DNA from: Mycolicibacterium moriokaense
GTDB taxonomy: Bacteria; Actinomycetota; Actinomycetes; Mycobacteriales; Mycobacteriaceae
Assembly (NCBI RefSeq): GCF_003347205.1
Contig: NZ_QQBJ01000022.1
Span: 117,932 to 181,931, forward strand
Length of the DNA stretch: 64,000 nt
Reading direction: 5' to 3'
The position numbers and the translations under genes were made by a program. Below the pieces are notes generated by a model. It had not been told where the DNA came from, ran no database searches, and saw only the letters and a list, made by a program, of their open reading frames with translations. Positions 23,726 through 31,905 of this stretch are shown here, piece after piece. Every line of letters starts with the position of its first letter. Within the stretch, counting starts at the first letter, position 1.

Positions 23726-24064
23726 TCAGTACCGCAACGTTTCTCGCTTGTACTGCTCGTATTCCTCGGCGGTTGGGGCGTCGGGCAGGACCTCGAACGC
23801 AGAGGCGGGCACGGTGGTTCCATTGGCGGCCGCGGCGGCTTCCATGCGTTCCCGCACGCCCAGGCGGCCACGCATGGAGGCGACGCTGGCGACGGAGAGG
23901 ATCTCTCGGGTCAGGTTGCGTTCGTTCATCTGTCGGACGCTCTCATGCAGGAAGACACCGTTGACGGCGCCGCCGGGGACCGTGGAGACGCCGATGGTGC
24001 GGTTGCGGTTGAAGATCTCGTAGCGGTCCTGCTGCTGCGGGGTCTGATCCTTGGGCGAGGTCAT
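23726..24064 (-). CDS. DUF2694-like small protein
   Basis: This 112-residue protein has the layout of small ESX-associated DUF2694/YbaB-like proteins: a strand pair (TIGVSTVPGGAVNGVFLHESV), then helices (LTREILSVASVASMRGRLGVRERMEAAAA). The family match is tentative. Start 24064 has AGGAGA at the right distance; an ATG nine codons upstream has none. It sits two bases from the protease gene. Confidence 0.55.
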   Translation of the reverse strand: MTSPKDQTPQQQDRYEIFNRNRTIGVSTVPGGAVNGVFLHESVRQMNERNLTREILSVASVASMRGRLGVRERMEAAAAANGTTVPASAFEVLPDAPTAEEYEQYKRETLRY

Positions 24065-24087
24065 GGTGTCTCCTGGCGGGTGCGGGG

Positions 24088-26058
24088 TCACGATGCGCGG
24101 GAAGCGGCGAGCAGCTGCTTCAGTTCGGGGTGGGTGGGCACGGGGATGGCTTGCTTAAGGTCCCAGATCAGCGCCTTGCGTTCGGTGTCGGCGACAGAGC
24201 CGGCGGCCACGAGCCAGAGGTCCTCGCGTTTGGCGTAGACCCGCAGGCCGAGGCGGGCTGTCTGGTAGGCCGCGGCATGGGCGCCGGCTGCGAGTTGGCG
24301 TTGGGCAAGTTCGGCGGCGGCGGTGCTGCAGCGGTCGATGAGTTCGTCTTTGAGGAGCTGCACGGATCGCCAGGCGTAGTCCTCGTCGGGGACATCTTCG
24401 AACGGGGCGCCGCGGATGAGATGCACTGCGGCGGTGAGCGCTTCGGTCGTGGCGCTTTCGGGGGTCTGGCCGACGAGGCGGTTGAACTCCTTCCAGTCGC
24501 AGAACATGTCGACGATGAGTAGGCCGCGGTTGTCGTTGCGGATGGGGTCGCTTCCGCCCATCATCTTGCGGATTTGGGTGCGCAGCTGCCGCCGGTTGGA
24601 CGGGGTGACCTGAAGGATCTTCTCTTCCCACTCCGTGGAGGTGACGCCGTTGGAGGTGGCCAGTGCCATCAGGGCTTTGACGGGTTTGCGTACGCCTTGT
24701 CGGGTCACCGCGGAGTGCTTGACCGCTTCGTTGGTCTCTGGGTCGCGGCCGAGGGCGTACACCGGGCCCAGAACGTAGAGGCCGGGTTCGGTGGGTTCCT
24801 CGGCGGGCCGGCCGGGCAGCGCGGCGATCGCGTCGACGCGGCTGTCGTCGGCGTCGTCGGTGAAGTCGGCGAACGGCGCCGGGACGTCGGGGACGAGCAG
24901 CGGCGCCCCGGGTGGCGGCACCGCGGGCGCGGGCGGATTGGTCGCCGCGGGTATGGCGGGGCCGTCTACACCTGGGGACGTGCCGTTTGTGCTGGTGGGC
25001 GCTGCTTCCGGGGTGGGCTGCGGCGGCGAGGGTTCGAGATCTGCAGGGCCTGCTTCGCGTGGCTCGGCGGGGCTCGGCTCCGCCGCGTGGGTGGTGAAGG
25101 TGGGGGCGGGATCCTTGTCGGGCACCGGGCCTAGGGACGTGTCGTTTTCGCTGTTCAGGGGGGTTTGGTGTGGATCGGCCGACGGCGACATCGGGGTATT
25201 CACCGGCACTGGGGACATGTCATCGTGGCTGGTCAGAGCGGTAGTGGGCGGCGGTTGCGTGGACGGGTCCTCCTCGAGGATCCCCTCGGCGCCGACGGAC
25301 GCCGCGGCCTGCACGCCCGGCGCCTTGTCGAGGTCCTCGGGCACGGCCGCCGCGGTGGGGGTCAGGACACCCTTGAGGTGCTGCCACTGTTGATCGGCGA
25401 CTTCCATCCTCCGCCAGATCGGCCAGTAGCGATTGGCCATATAGATGCCGGCGACGGCCTCGCTGCAGAGCACGACGTTGGCGGCGTCGACGGCCTGCGA
25501 GGACACGATGATCGGGTGGGGCTGCCCAGGGGTGGGGGCGCTGGTGTGCTCCGTGCTCAGGAGTAGCGACGTCCCCTCCGGGATCAGCTGCGGGTTGTCG
25601 ACGAGGTGCAGCCGCTCGGCGCCGGGCAGGGTGAGCGCTGGGTCGGTGACTGCGACGACCGCTGCAGGTGTCTTCGACAGTGCCTGCATGAGCCATGACC
25701 GCATGATCAAGGCGGGGTTGCCACCCTCGATGCCGACGTAGGCCGCCGCGGCCAGGTTGATCACCAGGACTTCGTTGCGCGAGGTGATGCCGGCGACGAC
25801 GTGGTGTGAGGCCGAGATGCTTCGTGGCAGCATCTGCGAGCGCAGCGGATGGGCCCACCCCTGCTCGGTCCGGGTCCAGTCCTGCCCTCGTGGCTCGGTG
25901 GCCGGGTCAACCGGGTAGGCGGTGATCGTCGTGGCGTCGATAGCGGCCGCGACGGCGCCGACGGGCCCGAACGCTTCGGTCAGTAGCTGGGCGACGTTCT
26001 TCAGCGCCCCGTTCCCAGCGAGCAGCCACCGCGTCAGTTTGGCTGCTTGCTCGTTCAC
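24088..26058 (-). CDS. Large cytosolic protein of the transfer operon with three element-derived linker peptides
   Basis: Residues 1-235 are a folded domain of unknown family (LLTEAFGPVGAVAAAIDATTI, LIMRSWLMQALSKTPAAVVAV). Residues 240-430 are a disordered Pro/Thr/Ser-rich linker. Residues 435-656 resemble the BTAD-like/LysM-regulator architecture: YVLGPVYALG, TRQGVRKPVKALMALA (winged-helix-like), then helical repeats (LTAAVHLIRG, AAYQTARLGLRVYAKREDLWL). Three copies of the 26-bp element lie in the linker and encode LTSHDDMSP, LNSENDTSL and PTSTNGTSP. A regulatory or adaptor role in the transfer system is possible but unproven. Confidence 0.65.
   Translation of the reverse strand: MNEQAAKLTRWLLAGNGALKNVAQLLTEAFGPVGAVAAAIDATTITAYPVDPATEPRGQDWTRTEQGWAHPLRSQMLPRSISASHHVVAGITSRNEVLVINLAAAAYVGIEGGNPALIMRSWLMQALSKTPAAVVAVTDPALTLPGAERLHLVDNPQLIPEGTSLLLSTEHTSAPTPGQPHPIIVSSQAVDAANVVLCSEAVAGIYMANRYWPIWRRMEVADQQWQHLKGVLTPTAAAVPEDLDKAPGVQAAASVGAEGILEEDPSTQPPPTTALTSHDDMSPVPVNTPMSPSADPHQTPLNSENDTSLGPVPDKDPAPTFTTHAAEPSPAEPREAGPADLEPSPPQPTPEAAPTSTNGTSPGVDGPAIPAATNPPAPAVPPPGAPLLVPDVPAPFADFTDDADDSRVDAIAALPGRPAEEPTEPGLYVLGPVYALGRDPETNEAVKHSAVTRQGVRKPVKALMALATSNGVTSTEWEEKILQVTPSNRRQLRTQIRKMMGGSDPIRNDNRGLLIVDMFCDWKEFNRLVGQTPESATTEALTAAVHLIRGAPFEDVPDEDYAWRSVQLLKDELIDRCSTAAAELAQRQLAAGAHAAAYQTARLGLRVYAKREDLWLVAAGSVADTERKALIWDLKQAIPVPTHPELKQLLAASRAS
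24974..24999 (+). repeat. 26-bp dispersed element, copy 11, inside a gene
   Basis: GGGGACGTGCCGTT, TG, TGCTGGTGGG. In the leftward host gene it encodes PTSTNGTSP. Confidence 0.7.
25133..25158 (+). repeat. 26-bp dispersed element, copy 12, inside a gene
   Basis: AGGGACGTGTCGTT, TT, CGCTGTTCAG. In the leftward host gene it encodes LNSENDTSL. Confidence 0.7.
25211..25236 (+). repeat. 26-bp dispersed element, copy 13, inside a gene
   Basis: GGGGACATGTCATC, GT, GGCTGGTCAG. In the leftward host gene it encodes LTSHDDMSP. Confidence 0.8.
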
Positions 26059-26068
26059 GCAGGTGAGT

Positions 26069-26446
26069 CTATCGAGGTTGACGGGCCGGTTCGGGTTCCG
26101 CGCCGAGGTCGTTTTCCTGCTGGGCGACTACCTCGTCGAAGTCGGGGAGGTCGTGCGCTGCCTGGAAGATCGAGGCGATCTGCTCGGCTGTCTCCTGGCT
26201 GGCCGTGGTGACGAGTCGGGTGATCTCCTTGGCAATCTCGGCGGCAGTCTTGCGGTCCAGAATTCCGGGCTTGAGCCAGAGGTCTTGCAGCTGCCCGTTC
26301 ATGTCGACCTTGACGGCGATGTCCTTGTCCTCTGAAAGGCGTTCGGCGGCGACGCCCTTCATCTTCTCGATGTGCCGGAGGAGATGGTCGTAGACCGTAT
26401 CTGCGTACAGCAGCGTGTTTTTCACATCAGGGTGGATGACGGCCAT
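26069..26446 (-). CDS. YbaB/EbfC-like protein
   Basis: This 125-residue protein has the YbaB-type pattern: an N-terminal helix, a central strand pair (DIAVKVDMNGQLQDLWLKPGIL), then a long amphipathic helix (TAAEIAKEITRLVTTASQETAEQIASIFQ). YbaB/EbfC dimers bind DNA, and EspL-type relatives accompany ESX secretion. It lies ten bases from both neighbours in the transfer operon. Whether it binds DNA or a secretion substrate cannot be told. Confidence 0.65.
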   Translation of the reverse strand: MAVIHPDVKNTLLYADTVYDHLLRHIEKMKGVAAERLSEDKDIAVKVDMNGQLQDLWLKPGILDRKTAAEIAKEITRLVTTASQETAEQIASIFQAAHDLPDFDEVVAQQENDLGAEPEPARQPR

Positions 26447-26455
26447 GGTTGTTTC

Positions 26456-27073
26456 CTACACCATCCTCGTTGCATCGATTGATGCCGCGTTGCGTTCTTC
26501 TTGCGCTTTGGTTGTGGCTACGGCCAGGCGCAGCGCGTTGGCGGTATGCGCATTGTGCTCGGCGAAGGTGGTGCCGGCGATTTGCTTGCTGGCCATGAAC
26601 TCCTTGATCTTGAGGTAGGTGCCGAAGTTCACCTTGCCGTGCGTGGCGAGGTACCGCTCGGCGAAGTCCGGGTCCCCGGAAGCCCACTGCGCCAGCTCTT
26701 CAGCGTTGAGATCATGCTCTTGGGCGAACTTCTCCAGCTCCGAGTAGCTGACCTGGAACGGCGCTCCTGAGGCGCCAGCTGGGGTGCCCGCCGGGCCGCC
26801 TTCGGTGGTGGTATTGCTGATCGGGGCCAGGCCGCCGCTGGCGCCCGGGCCGGCAGCCGCGCCGCCCGGGTCGCTGGGATCCTCGTTAGGCACGTAGAGC
26901 CACATGCCGTCGTCACCGATTTCGTAGTGGTAGTCGCCGGGGCTGCTAGTGCTGCTGATCAGCTGGGCCGGGACGGGGCCGATCGCTCCGGGGCCCGCGG
27001 CCGCTCCTCCGGGATCCACCGCTTCGTTGGCGTCATGCCAGTTGGGCGAGTCGAACCAGTCATTGTCGGACAT
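26456..27073 (-). CDS. EspC-like (type VII target family) protein A
   Basis: The C-terminal 100 residues (FQVSYSELEKFAQEHDL, LAQWASGDPDF, ERYLATHGKVNFGTYLKIKEF) form a WxG-type helical hairpin as in EspC/DUF2580 secretion targets. The first 100 residues are Gly/Pro-rich with WHDANEAVDPGGAAAGPG repeated twice. It is a clear paralogue of the next protein (27095). Such proteins are exported by ESX systems in pairs; no ESX core genes are visible here, so the exporting machine would be encoded elsewhere. Confidence 0.7.
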   Translation of the reverse strand: MSDNDWFDSPNWHDANEAVDPGGAAAGPGAIGPVPAQLISSTSSPGDYHYEIGDDGMWLYVPNEDPSDPGGAAAGPGASGGLAPISNTTTEGGPAGTPAGASGAPFQVSYSELEKFAQEHDLNAEELAQWASGDPDFAERYLATHGKVNFGTYLKIKEFMASKQIAGTTFAEHNAHTANALRLAVATTKAQEERNAASIDATRMV

Positions 27074-27094
27074 CGTGTCTCACATCCTCGGGGT

Positions 27095-27883
27095 CTAGGT
27101 GTTGATGGTCGGCGCGCGGAAAGCGCTAGCCGAACTCTCGTCGGTCGCCTTCGTCGAATCGATCGCGCCGCGCAGTCCCACAGCAGTGTCAGAGTTGCGC
27201 TGCGCATAGGCACCTGCCTCGACCACGCGACTCTCGTTGTAGCTCTTAACGTTCAGATACGTGGCGTAGGCGACCTTGCCGTGCGTGGCCAGTAACCGCT
27301 CAGCGAAGTCGGCGTCGGTTGTGGCCCACTGCGCAACCTGATCTGCCTGCTGGTCATGGTTCTGGGCGAACCCTTCCAGCTGGTTGTAGTTGACCGCGAA
27401 GACGTCCTTGTCGGACTGTGCGTTCTCGCCTTCTTCGGTCGTGTTGCTGGCCGGCCCGACAGCCTTCTTCACGGTGTCGGGCCCGGGGATCCACGTTCCG
27501 CTGTCCCCGAGGGGGATGTAGCCGCGTGGGCCCAGCGCGCCTGGGGGGAGGACCTTAATATCCTCGATCTGGATGGGCTTTTCCCCCTTGGGCGGGGTGT
27601 AGGAGCCGGGCCGGAACTCGTTGGAGCGTGGGTCGGGAATCCACACACCGGTGCCTCTTCCGAGTTCCTGCATGCCATATGGGCCAAGTGACCCTGGGGT
27701 GGTGACCTGGATGTCGCTGGCGTACAGCGGCATCCGGACATTGCTGTCGTTCACCACACCTGGGTTGACGCTATTGGCCCCCGGGTCGGGTATCCATAGG
27801 CCCGGCATCAGCTCCATGGAGTTGGTCGGGCCAAGCTCGCTGGGATCGAGCTCAACGATGTCGGCGATGTCGAAGGTGGTCAT
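27095..27883 (-). CDS. EspC-like (type VII target family) protein B with three N-terminal repeats
   Basis: The C terminus (FAVNYNQLEGFAQNHDQ, VAQWATTDADF, ERLLATHGKVAYATYLNVKSY) matches protein A at 26456 over about 95 residues. The N-terminal 150 residues hold three imperfect repeats of about 45 residues built around LGP then WIPDP or WIPGP. These might form a surface-exposed module. It lies upstream of protein A by 21 bp and both are part of the leftward transfer operon. Confidence 0.7.
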   Translation of the reverse strand: MTTFDIADIVELDPSELGPTNSMELMPGLWIPDPGANSVNPGVVNDSNVRMPLYASDIQVTTPGSLGPYGMQELGRGTGVWIPDPRSNEFRPGSYTPPKGEKPIQIEDIKVLPPGALGPRGYIPLGDSGTWIPGPDTVKKAVGPASNTTEEGENAQSDKDVFAVNYNQLEGFAQNHDQQADQVAQWATTDADFAERLLATHGKVAYATYLNVKSYNESRVVEAGAYAQRNSDTAVGLRGAIDSTKATDESSASAFRAPTINT

Positions 27884-27919
27884 GGTTCTCTCCGGTCTTC
27901 AATGGCACTCATGGGCTGA

Positions 27920-30286
27920 CTACTCCAATCCTGCTGCGATGCGTTCGTGCCTCGTGGTGCGCGTTGCCGGCGGCGGTGCGTCGTCTTCAAACGGTGACGG
28001 TGGCGCGGCCTGGGGCACCGTTGAGCTGGGCTGCGGCGCGGGCTGCTGGGGTGCGGGGGTGCTGACCGGCCCGGGGCCGGACAGCGGGACGCTATCCGGT
28101 GGCGGCTCGGCCGGCACCGAGGTGGGTGGTGGCGTCTGCGGATCCGGCGGCGGCGCCTCGTCTGACGGCGGCGGCGCCCCGGACCCTGGAGGGGTTTGGC
28201 CCGGCTGCTGCGGTGGGGCTTGCGGATCGGTCAGCGGTGGCGCTGAGGTGTGCGTGGACAGCGTGGGGTCGGTTTCGGTGGGCCGGAAAACGCCTTCGAA
28301 TCCCCTCTGGTCCTTGAACACTTCCTCCAGCGTGTGGATCTTGCCAGCTTCACTGGGATCGGCGACCAGACCTGGAGCGACCGCCACCATGGTCTTGTCC
28401 TGCCACTTCAGCACGTCCCCCGGTTGCATGTCGGAGGGGTCGACTTTGGCGCCAAGGTTCTTGCCATCTCCTGGCAGCTCCAGGCCGGTCGGGCTGTAGG
28501 CCTTCTGCGCTGCGTCTCCGCCCGGCGATGCCTCGTCGATGGCGTTCTGGGCCGCATCGGCGGCCTGCTGGTTCGGCGCCTCGATGACCTTGCCGTCGGG
28601 CAGGGTCACGGTGGGCTTCGTGCCGCTGGGATTGCCTGCGGGTGTGGCGGTGGCCGGCTGGTTACCCACCCCGGCCGGCCCCGGGGTGGCACCGGCGACC
28701 GCGGCCGGATCGGCCGGCGTCGCACCCGGCGCTGCTGGCGGCGGAGCGTTCTGGGGCCCGGCGTTGAGCGGGGTGATCGGGGACTTCTTGTCGTCGGGCT
28801 TGGCGGTGTCGGCTTCGGAGAGCTTGCTCAGCGGTTTGGCCGCATCCGACAGCGCTGAGAGCGGATTGCCGCCGCCACCCATCGGGTTGCCGCCACCGCC
28901 GAGCCCCCCCAGCGGGTTCATGCCGCCGAGTCCACCTAGGGGGTTGCCGCCCATCGGCATTCCCCCGCCGAACGGTGAGCCCATGCCTGCGTTGAGGAGA
29001 TCCTCCAGGCTTTTTCCGTCGTCGGCGGGCGGTGCGTTGAGTGAGGGGTCCCCCGCCGCGGGCGGCATTCCCGGCGCTGGGGCGCCTGCGGGGCCCATCG
29101 GCGTGGGAGGACCGCCGGCTGGGTTGGACGGCACGTTCTGCTGGGTGTTGGCGGCGTTCTCCACTGCGGTCTTCACGGTGTCCAGCAGGGTGGACTCGGC
29201 CTGCAGTAGGCCGTCCCAGTCGCCCTCGTCGAGGGCCTTGGCGGTGGAGTTGAAGGTGCCGATGGCGTTGTTGATCGCGTCTCGGCCGGCCTGGGTAACG
29301 TTGGCTGAGTTCTGGACAGCGGTTTTGAATGCCTTTGCTGCGGCGTCGAATTCGGACTCGATGCGCTTGAAGTCCGGTTTGACGTTGTCGTAGGCGTCGA
29401 TGCCGGACTGTTCGCCGGTGTCGGTGCTGAACGGGAACTCGGGCAGCTCGCTGGTGGCCGGTGTCCCGCTGCCGAACAGTTCGTAGAGGCGCACGACGAC
29501 GCCGGTCATCTGGTTGGGGATGTCGGGGTCGACGTCTGTGGCCCAGGCGGGGTACTCCGGGGTGCTCATGCCCTCGGGCACGCTTACTCGGGTGCTCTGC
29601 AGGGGCGGCTTGGCGCCTGGTGTGGGGGCGGGCTGCCCGTTGGGTGTCTGCTGGGGGGACGGCGCTCCGGCGAAGTACTTCTCCTTGCTGATCGGGTTGC
29701 CGTTCTTGTCGAAGTACTTGTGTTGTCCTGTGGCGGGGTCGATTTCGTAGTAATCGCCGTTGGCGTTCACGGGTGTGAAGACGTCAGTGAGCGGTGAGTG
29801 GTGCCAGGTCGGGCTGCCGGGAAAGTTGGGGGGCGCCTGGCTGTGGAGCGGGCCAACCTGATTGCCGCGCGCGTCCACCGGCGCGTACTTGCCATCGGCC
29901 ATCCTGCGGAAACCCGCAGGCGGGAACGGTTGTCCCACCGGCTGAAAGTTCTCGTCGGCTTTGGTGAATGTGCCGTCACCGTTGTTGATCCAGTTCTGAT
30001 TGCTGGCGCTGTCCCGGTAGGCCAGGGTGCCGTCGGCGGGCAACCTGGTGCCGTCGCCGAACACGAGGTGGCGTTCAGATGAGGTGTCGTCGGTGTTGTC
30101 GAAGTGGATGTTGGGGTCGCCGTATGCCTCCCGCGCCCGTCCGAGCACGGTGTCCCAGTAGGTGTCGTTGGTGCCGATGTTCCACGACTGACCCTCGGGT
30201 CGCCATCCGGGGGACCAGCCCATCCCGAAGCCGACCTTTTGGAGCGGTTCCCAATGGGTCAGGTCACTGAACTTGTTGTCGGTCAC
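27920..30286 (-). CDS. DUF4226-type transfer operon protein with long Pro/Gly-rich tail
   Basis: The GTG start at 30286 (TDNKFSDLTHWEPLQ) gives 788 residues. Residues 1-200 contain Trp/Gly/Asn-rich repeats resembling cargo or toxin-type N termini (FGDGTRLPADGTLAYRDSA, YYEIDPATGQHKYFDKNG). Residues 300-380 are a DUF4226-like helical domain (FDAAAKAFKTAVQNSANVTQAGRDAINN). The rest is Pro/Gly-rich with a PGDVLKW beta segment near residue 620. DUF4226 proteins are mycobacterial and linked to secretion loci. It may be a surface protein of the mating apparatus. GGAGG lies 11 bases upstream. Confidence 0.65.
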   Translation of the reverse strand: MTDNKFSDLTHWEPLQKVGFGMGWSPGWRPEGQSWNIGTNDTYWDTVLGRAREAYGDPNIHFDNTDDTSSERHLVFGDGTRLPADGTLAYRDSASNQNWINNGDGTFTKADENFQPVGQPFPPAGFRRMADGKYAPVDARGNQVGPLHSQAPPNFPGSPTWHHSPLTDVFTPVNANGDYYEIDPATGQHKYFDKNGNPISKEKYFAGAPSPQQTPNGQPAPTPGAKPPLQSTRVSVPEGMSTPEYPAWATDVDPDIPNQMTGVVVRLYELFGSGTPATSELPEFPFSTDTGEQSGIDAYDNVKPDFKRIESEFDAAAKAFKTAVQNSANVTQAGRDAINNAIGTFNSTAKALDEGDWDGLLQAESTLLDTVKTAVENAANTQQNVPSNPAGGPPTPMGPAGAPAPGMPPAAGDPSLNAPPADDGKSLEDLLNAGMGSPFGGGMPMGGNPLGGLGGMNPLGGLGGGGNPMGGGGNPLSALSDAAKPLSKLSEADTAKPDDKKSPITPLNAGPQNAPPPAAPGATPADPAAVAGATPGPAGVGNQPATATPAGNPSGTKPTVTLPDGKVIEAPNQQAADAAQNAIDEASPGGDAAQKAYSPTGLELPGDGKNLGAKVDPSDMQPGDVLKWQDKTMVAVAPGLVADPSEAGKIHTLEEVFKDQRGFEGVFRPTETDPTLSTHTSAPPLTDPQAPPQQPGQTPPGSGAPPPSDEAPPPDPQTPPPTSVPAEPPPDSVPLSGPGPVSTPAPQQPAPQPSSTVPQAAPPSPFEDDAPPPATRTTRHERIAAGLE

Positions 30287-30348
30287 GGGCCTACATACCT
30301 CCGGGTGCGGTGAAGCGGTGAGCGCGGGAGCTGGGGATTGCGGAGCGG

Positions 30349-31467
30349 TTAGAGGGCATAGGTTTCCCCTCCGGTGGGGTAGCCGCCGCCGTCTGTGGCG
30401 ATGTGCACGTGGTCGAAATGGTTCGCGGTGTCTCCCCCGCGGCTTTCCATCCCCCGTGGCGACGATCCCTGCGTGTACATCGTCTGCCTCCAAATCGCAT
30501 GATCGAGGCCGTATCTGGATGCGTGTTGCATGGCGAAGGCCAGTACGCGGTCCCCGAGCGCTTTGCCCTCTGCGCTGGAGTAGTTCGGGATCATGACGTC
30601 GATTGCCAGGCCGTTGGGGTGCCACTTGAGGGCATCTTGGCGGTAGCCGCCGATGTCGGAGATCTCCGGGAACGCGGCGCTGATCGCTCGGGCCAGCAGG
30701 ATGGTGTTGCGCTGCAGCCCTTTCTCGGGAGCCACGCCTTGCGGCAGTGCACCGTCGGGGGTGGCCCGGGCGGCCAAGCGGGTGCCCTCGGATCCGCCCT
30801 TGCCCGACGACAGCGATGACAGCATGCTGGCCGGCGCTGAGGACAGTCCGGACAGGGCGTTCAGCGGGTTACCGCCGCCGCCTCCAGAGCCCCCGCCCAT
30901 GCCACCACCGGACCCCCCGCCCATGCCACCACCGGAGCCACCCCCCAAGCCCGGCATGCCGGAGCCGGCGGACTTGGCCTGCTGGTAGTACTTCTGGGCC
31001 AACGCGTCGACGAGGACGCGGCGCATCTCGGCCGGCGGCATCTGGGTGCGTACCGCGTTGGAGCCGTTGGCCACGGCGTCTGCCTTGTTCTGTAGCGATG
31101 CCATGGCCCCCATCGGGGTGTTCTCCACCGGTGTGAGTGCGTCGTCGCGGCTGACGTACTGGTTGGTGGTGGTGTCGATGTCCTCGCGCCCGGCGTTCAC
31201 GTGGGCACCCGACTCGTCGACGACCGGCACCAGCGACGGATCCACCTCGGCGAGTGCTGCACTGATCTGGGCCTGGCTTTTCCGCGAGAGCACTAGGTTT
31301 TCGATGAAGTCGCCGAGACCGTTGGGCAGCGCCTCCAGGCGTTGGCCAACGTCATCGGGGATGGTCGAGGGCAGCGGCGCAGTCACAGGCGTCCCCTCTC
31401 CGAGGAGGCCTCGGAGTTGGTTGAGGATGGCTGTGATCTCGTCACGAGTTGCGCCGCCTGACGTCAT
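30349..31467 (-). CDS. DUF4226-type protein with C-terminal peptidoglycan peptidase-like domain
   Basis: Residues 1-165 are the DUF4226-like region (SQAQISAALAEVDPSLVPVVDE, NTPMGAMASLQNKADAV). A Gly-rich linker (GGGSGGGMGG repeats) follows. Residues 255-372 form a mycobacterial cell-wall peptidase-like module of the M15/ARB-07466 type: AFPEISDIGGYR, HPNGLAIDVMIPNY and HFDHVHIA supply the His-Asp-His metal ligands. It would cut peptide bonds in peptidoglycan so that the transfer channel can cross the wall. No classical signal peptide is seen; export might use the ESX route. Confidence 0.75.
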   Translation of the reverse strand: MTSGGATRDEITAILNQLRGLLGEGTPVTAPLPSTIPDDVGQRLEALPNGLGDFIENLVLSRKSQAQISAALAEVDPSLVPVVDESGAHVNAGREDIDTTTNQYVSRDDALTPVENTPMGAMASLQNKADAVANGSNAVRTQMPPAEMRRVLVDALAQKYYQQAKSAGSGMPGLGGGSGGGMGGGSGGGMGGGSGGGGGNPLNALSGLSSAPASMLSSLSSGKGGSEGTRLAARATPDGALPQGVAPEKGLQRNTILLARAISAAFPEISDIGGYRQDALKWHPNGLAIDVMIPNYSSAEGKALGDRVLAFAMQHASRYGLDHAIWRQTMYTQGSSPRGMESRGGDTANHFDHVHIATDGGGYPTGGETYAL

Positions 31468-31785
31468 TTACGGGGTGGGGTTCGGTGCGGCGCCGTCACC
31501 GCCGCTGGGCAGGTCGTTGCTGTCGGTGCGGGGTTCCAGGGCTGCTGTGCGGGTCTTGCGGCGTGGGAGTGCTGCCCGCGGGACACCGAGGTCGACCAGC
31601 TCGGCGGGCTTCCATCCCGCCTCGATGCAGGACTGGGCGGCCTTCTCGATGTCGGAGTCCAGGCTCTTGAGTTCGGCTTCCTTCTCGGACTTGGCGTCGA
31701 GCAGCTCGCCGAGGCGCTTGACCGGATCCAGTCGCGCCGTGAGCAGCTCGTTGGCGCGTTTGGTGAAGTCGTTCTTCTTGGCCAC
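31468..31785 (-). CDS. Small coiled-coil protein of the transfer operon
   Basis: This 105-residue protein has a basic start (MAKKNDFTKRANELL), a charged helix (KRLGELLDAKSEKEAELKSL) and a disordered Pro/Asp tail. It abuts the peptidase gene directly and has AAAGGAG upstream. No family is recognised. Confidence 0.65.
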   Translation of the reverse strand: MAKKNDFTKRANELLTARLDPVKRLGELLDAKSEKEAELKSLDSDIEKAAQSCIEAGWKPAELVDLGVPRAALPRRKTRTAALEPRTDSNDLPSGGDGAAPNPTP

Positions 31786-31821
31786 CGGTGGAGGCTCCTT
31801 TCGTTAACCCTGAGGTTTCCA

Positions 31822-31905
31822 TTATTGGCGATACTCGGCAATTTTCTGCACGTCAACGCGTGTTTTATTCATGGTTGGATTTGCCGAGTCGGTTGGGGTG
31901 CTCAT
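31822..31905 (-). CDS. 27-codon mini-gene coupled to the coupling-protein gene
   Basis: The ATG overlaps the T4CP stop (ATGA) and the frame reads MSTPTDSANPTMNKTRV, then ending AEYRQ. There is no independent ribosome site, so translation would depend on re-initiation. It fills an otherwise empty gap but is short enough to occur by chance. Confidence 0.3.
   Translation of the reverse strand: MSTPTDSANPTMNKTRVDVQKIAEYRQ

Noticed and set aside
28401-28420. Extra candidate dispersed element (GGGGACGTGCTGAAG on the minus strand)
   Set aside because: Only the first nine or ten bases match, and the match codes for a conserved PGDVLKW beta segment, so it is explained by protein sequence.
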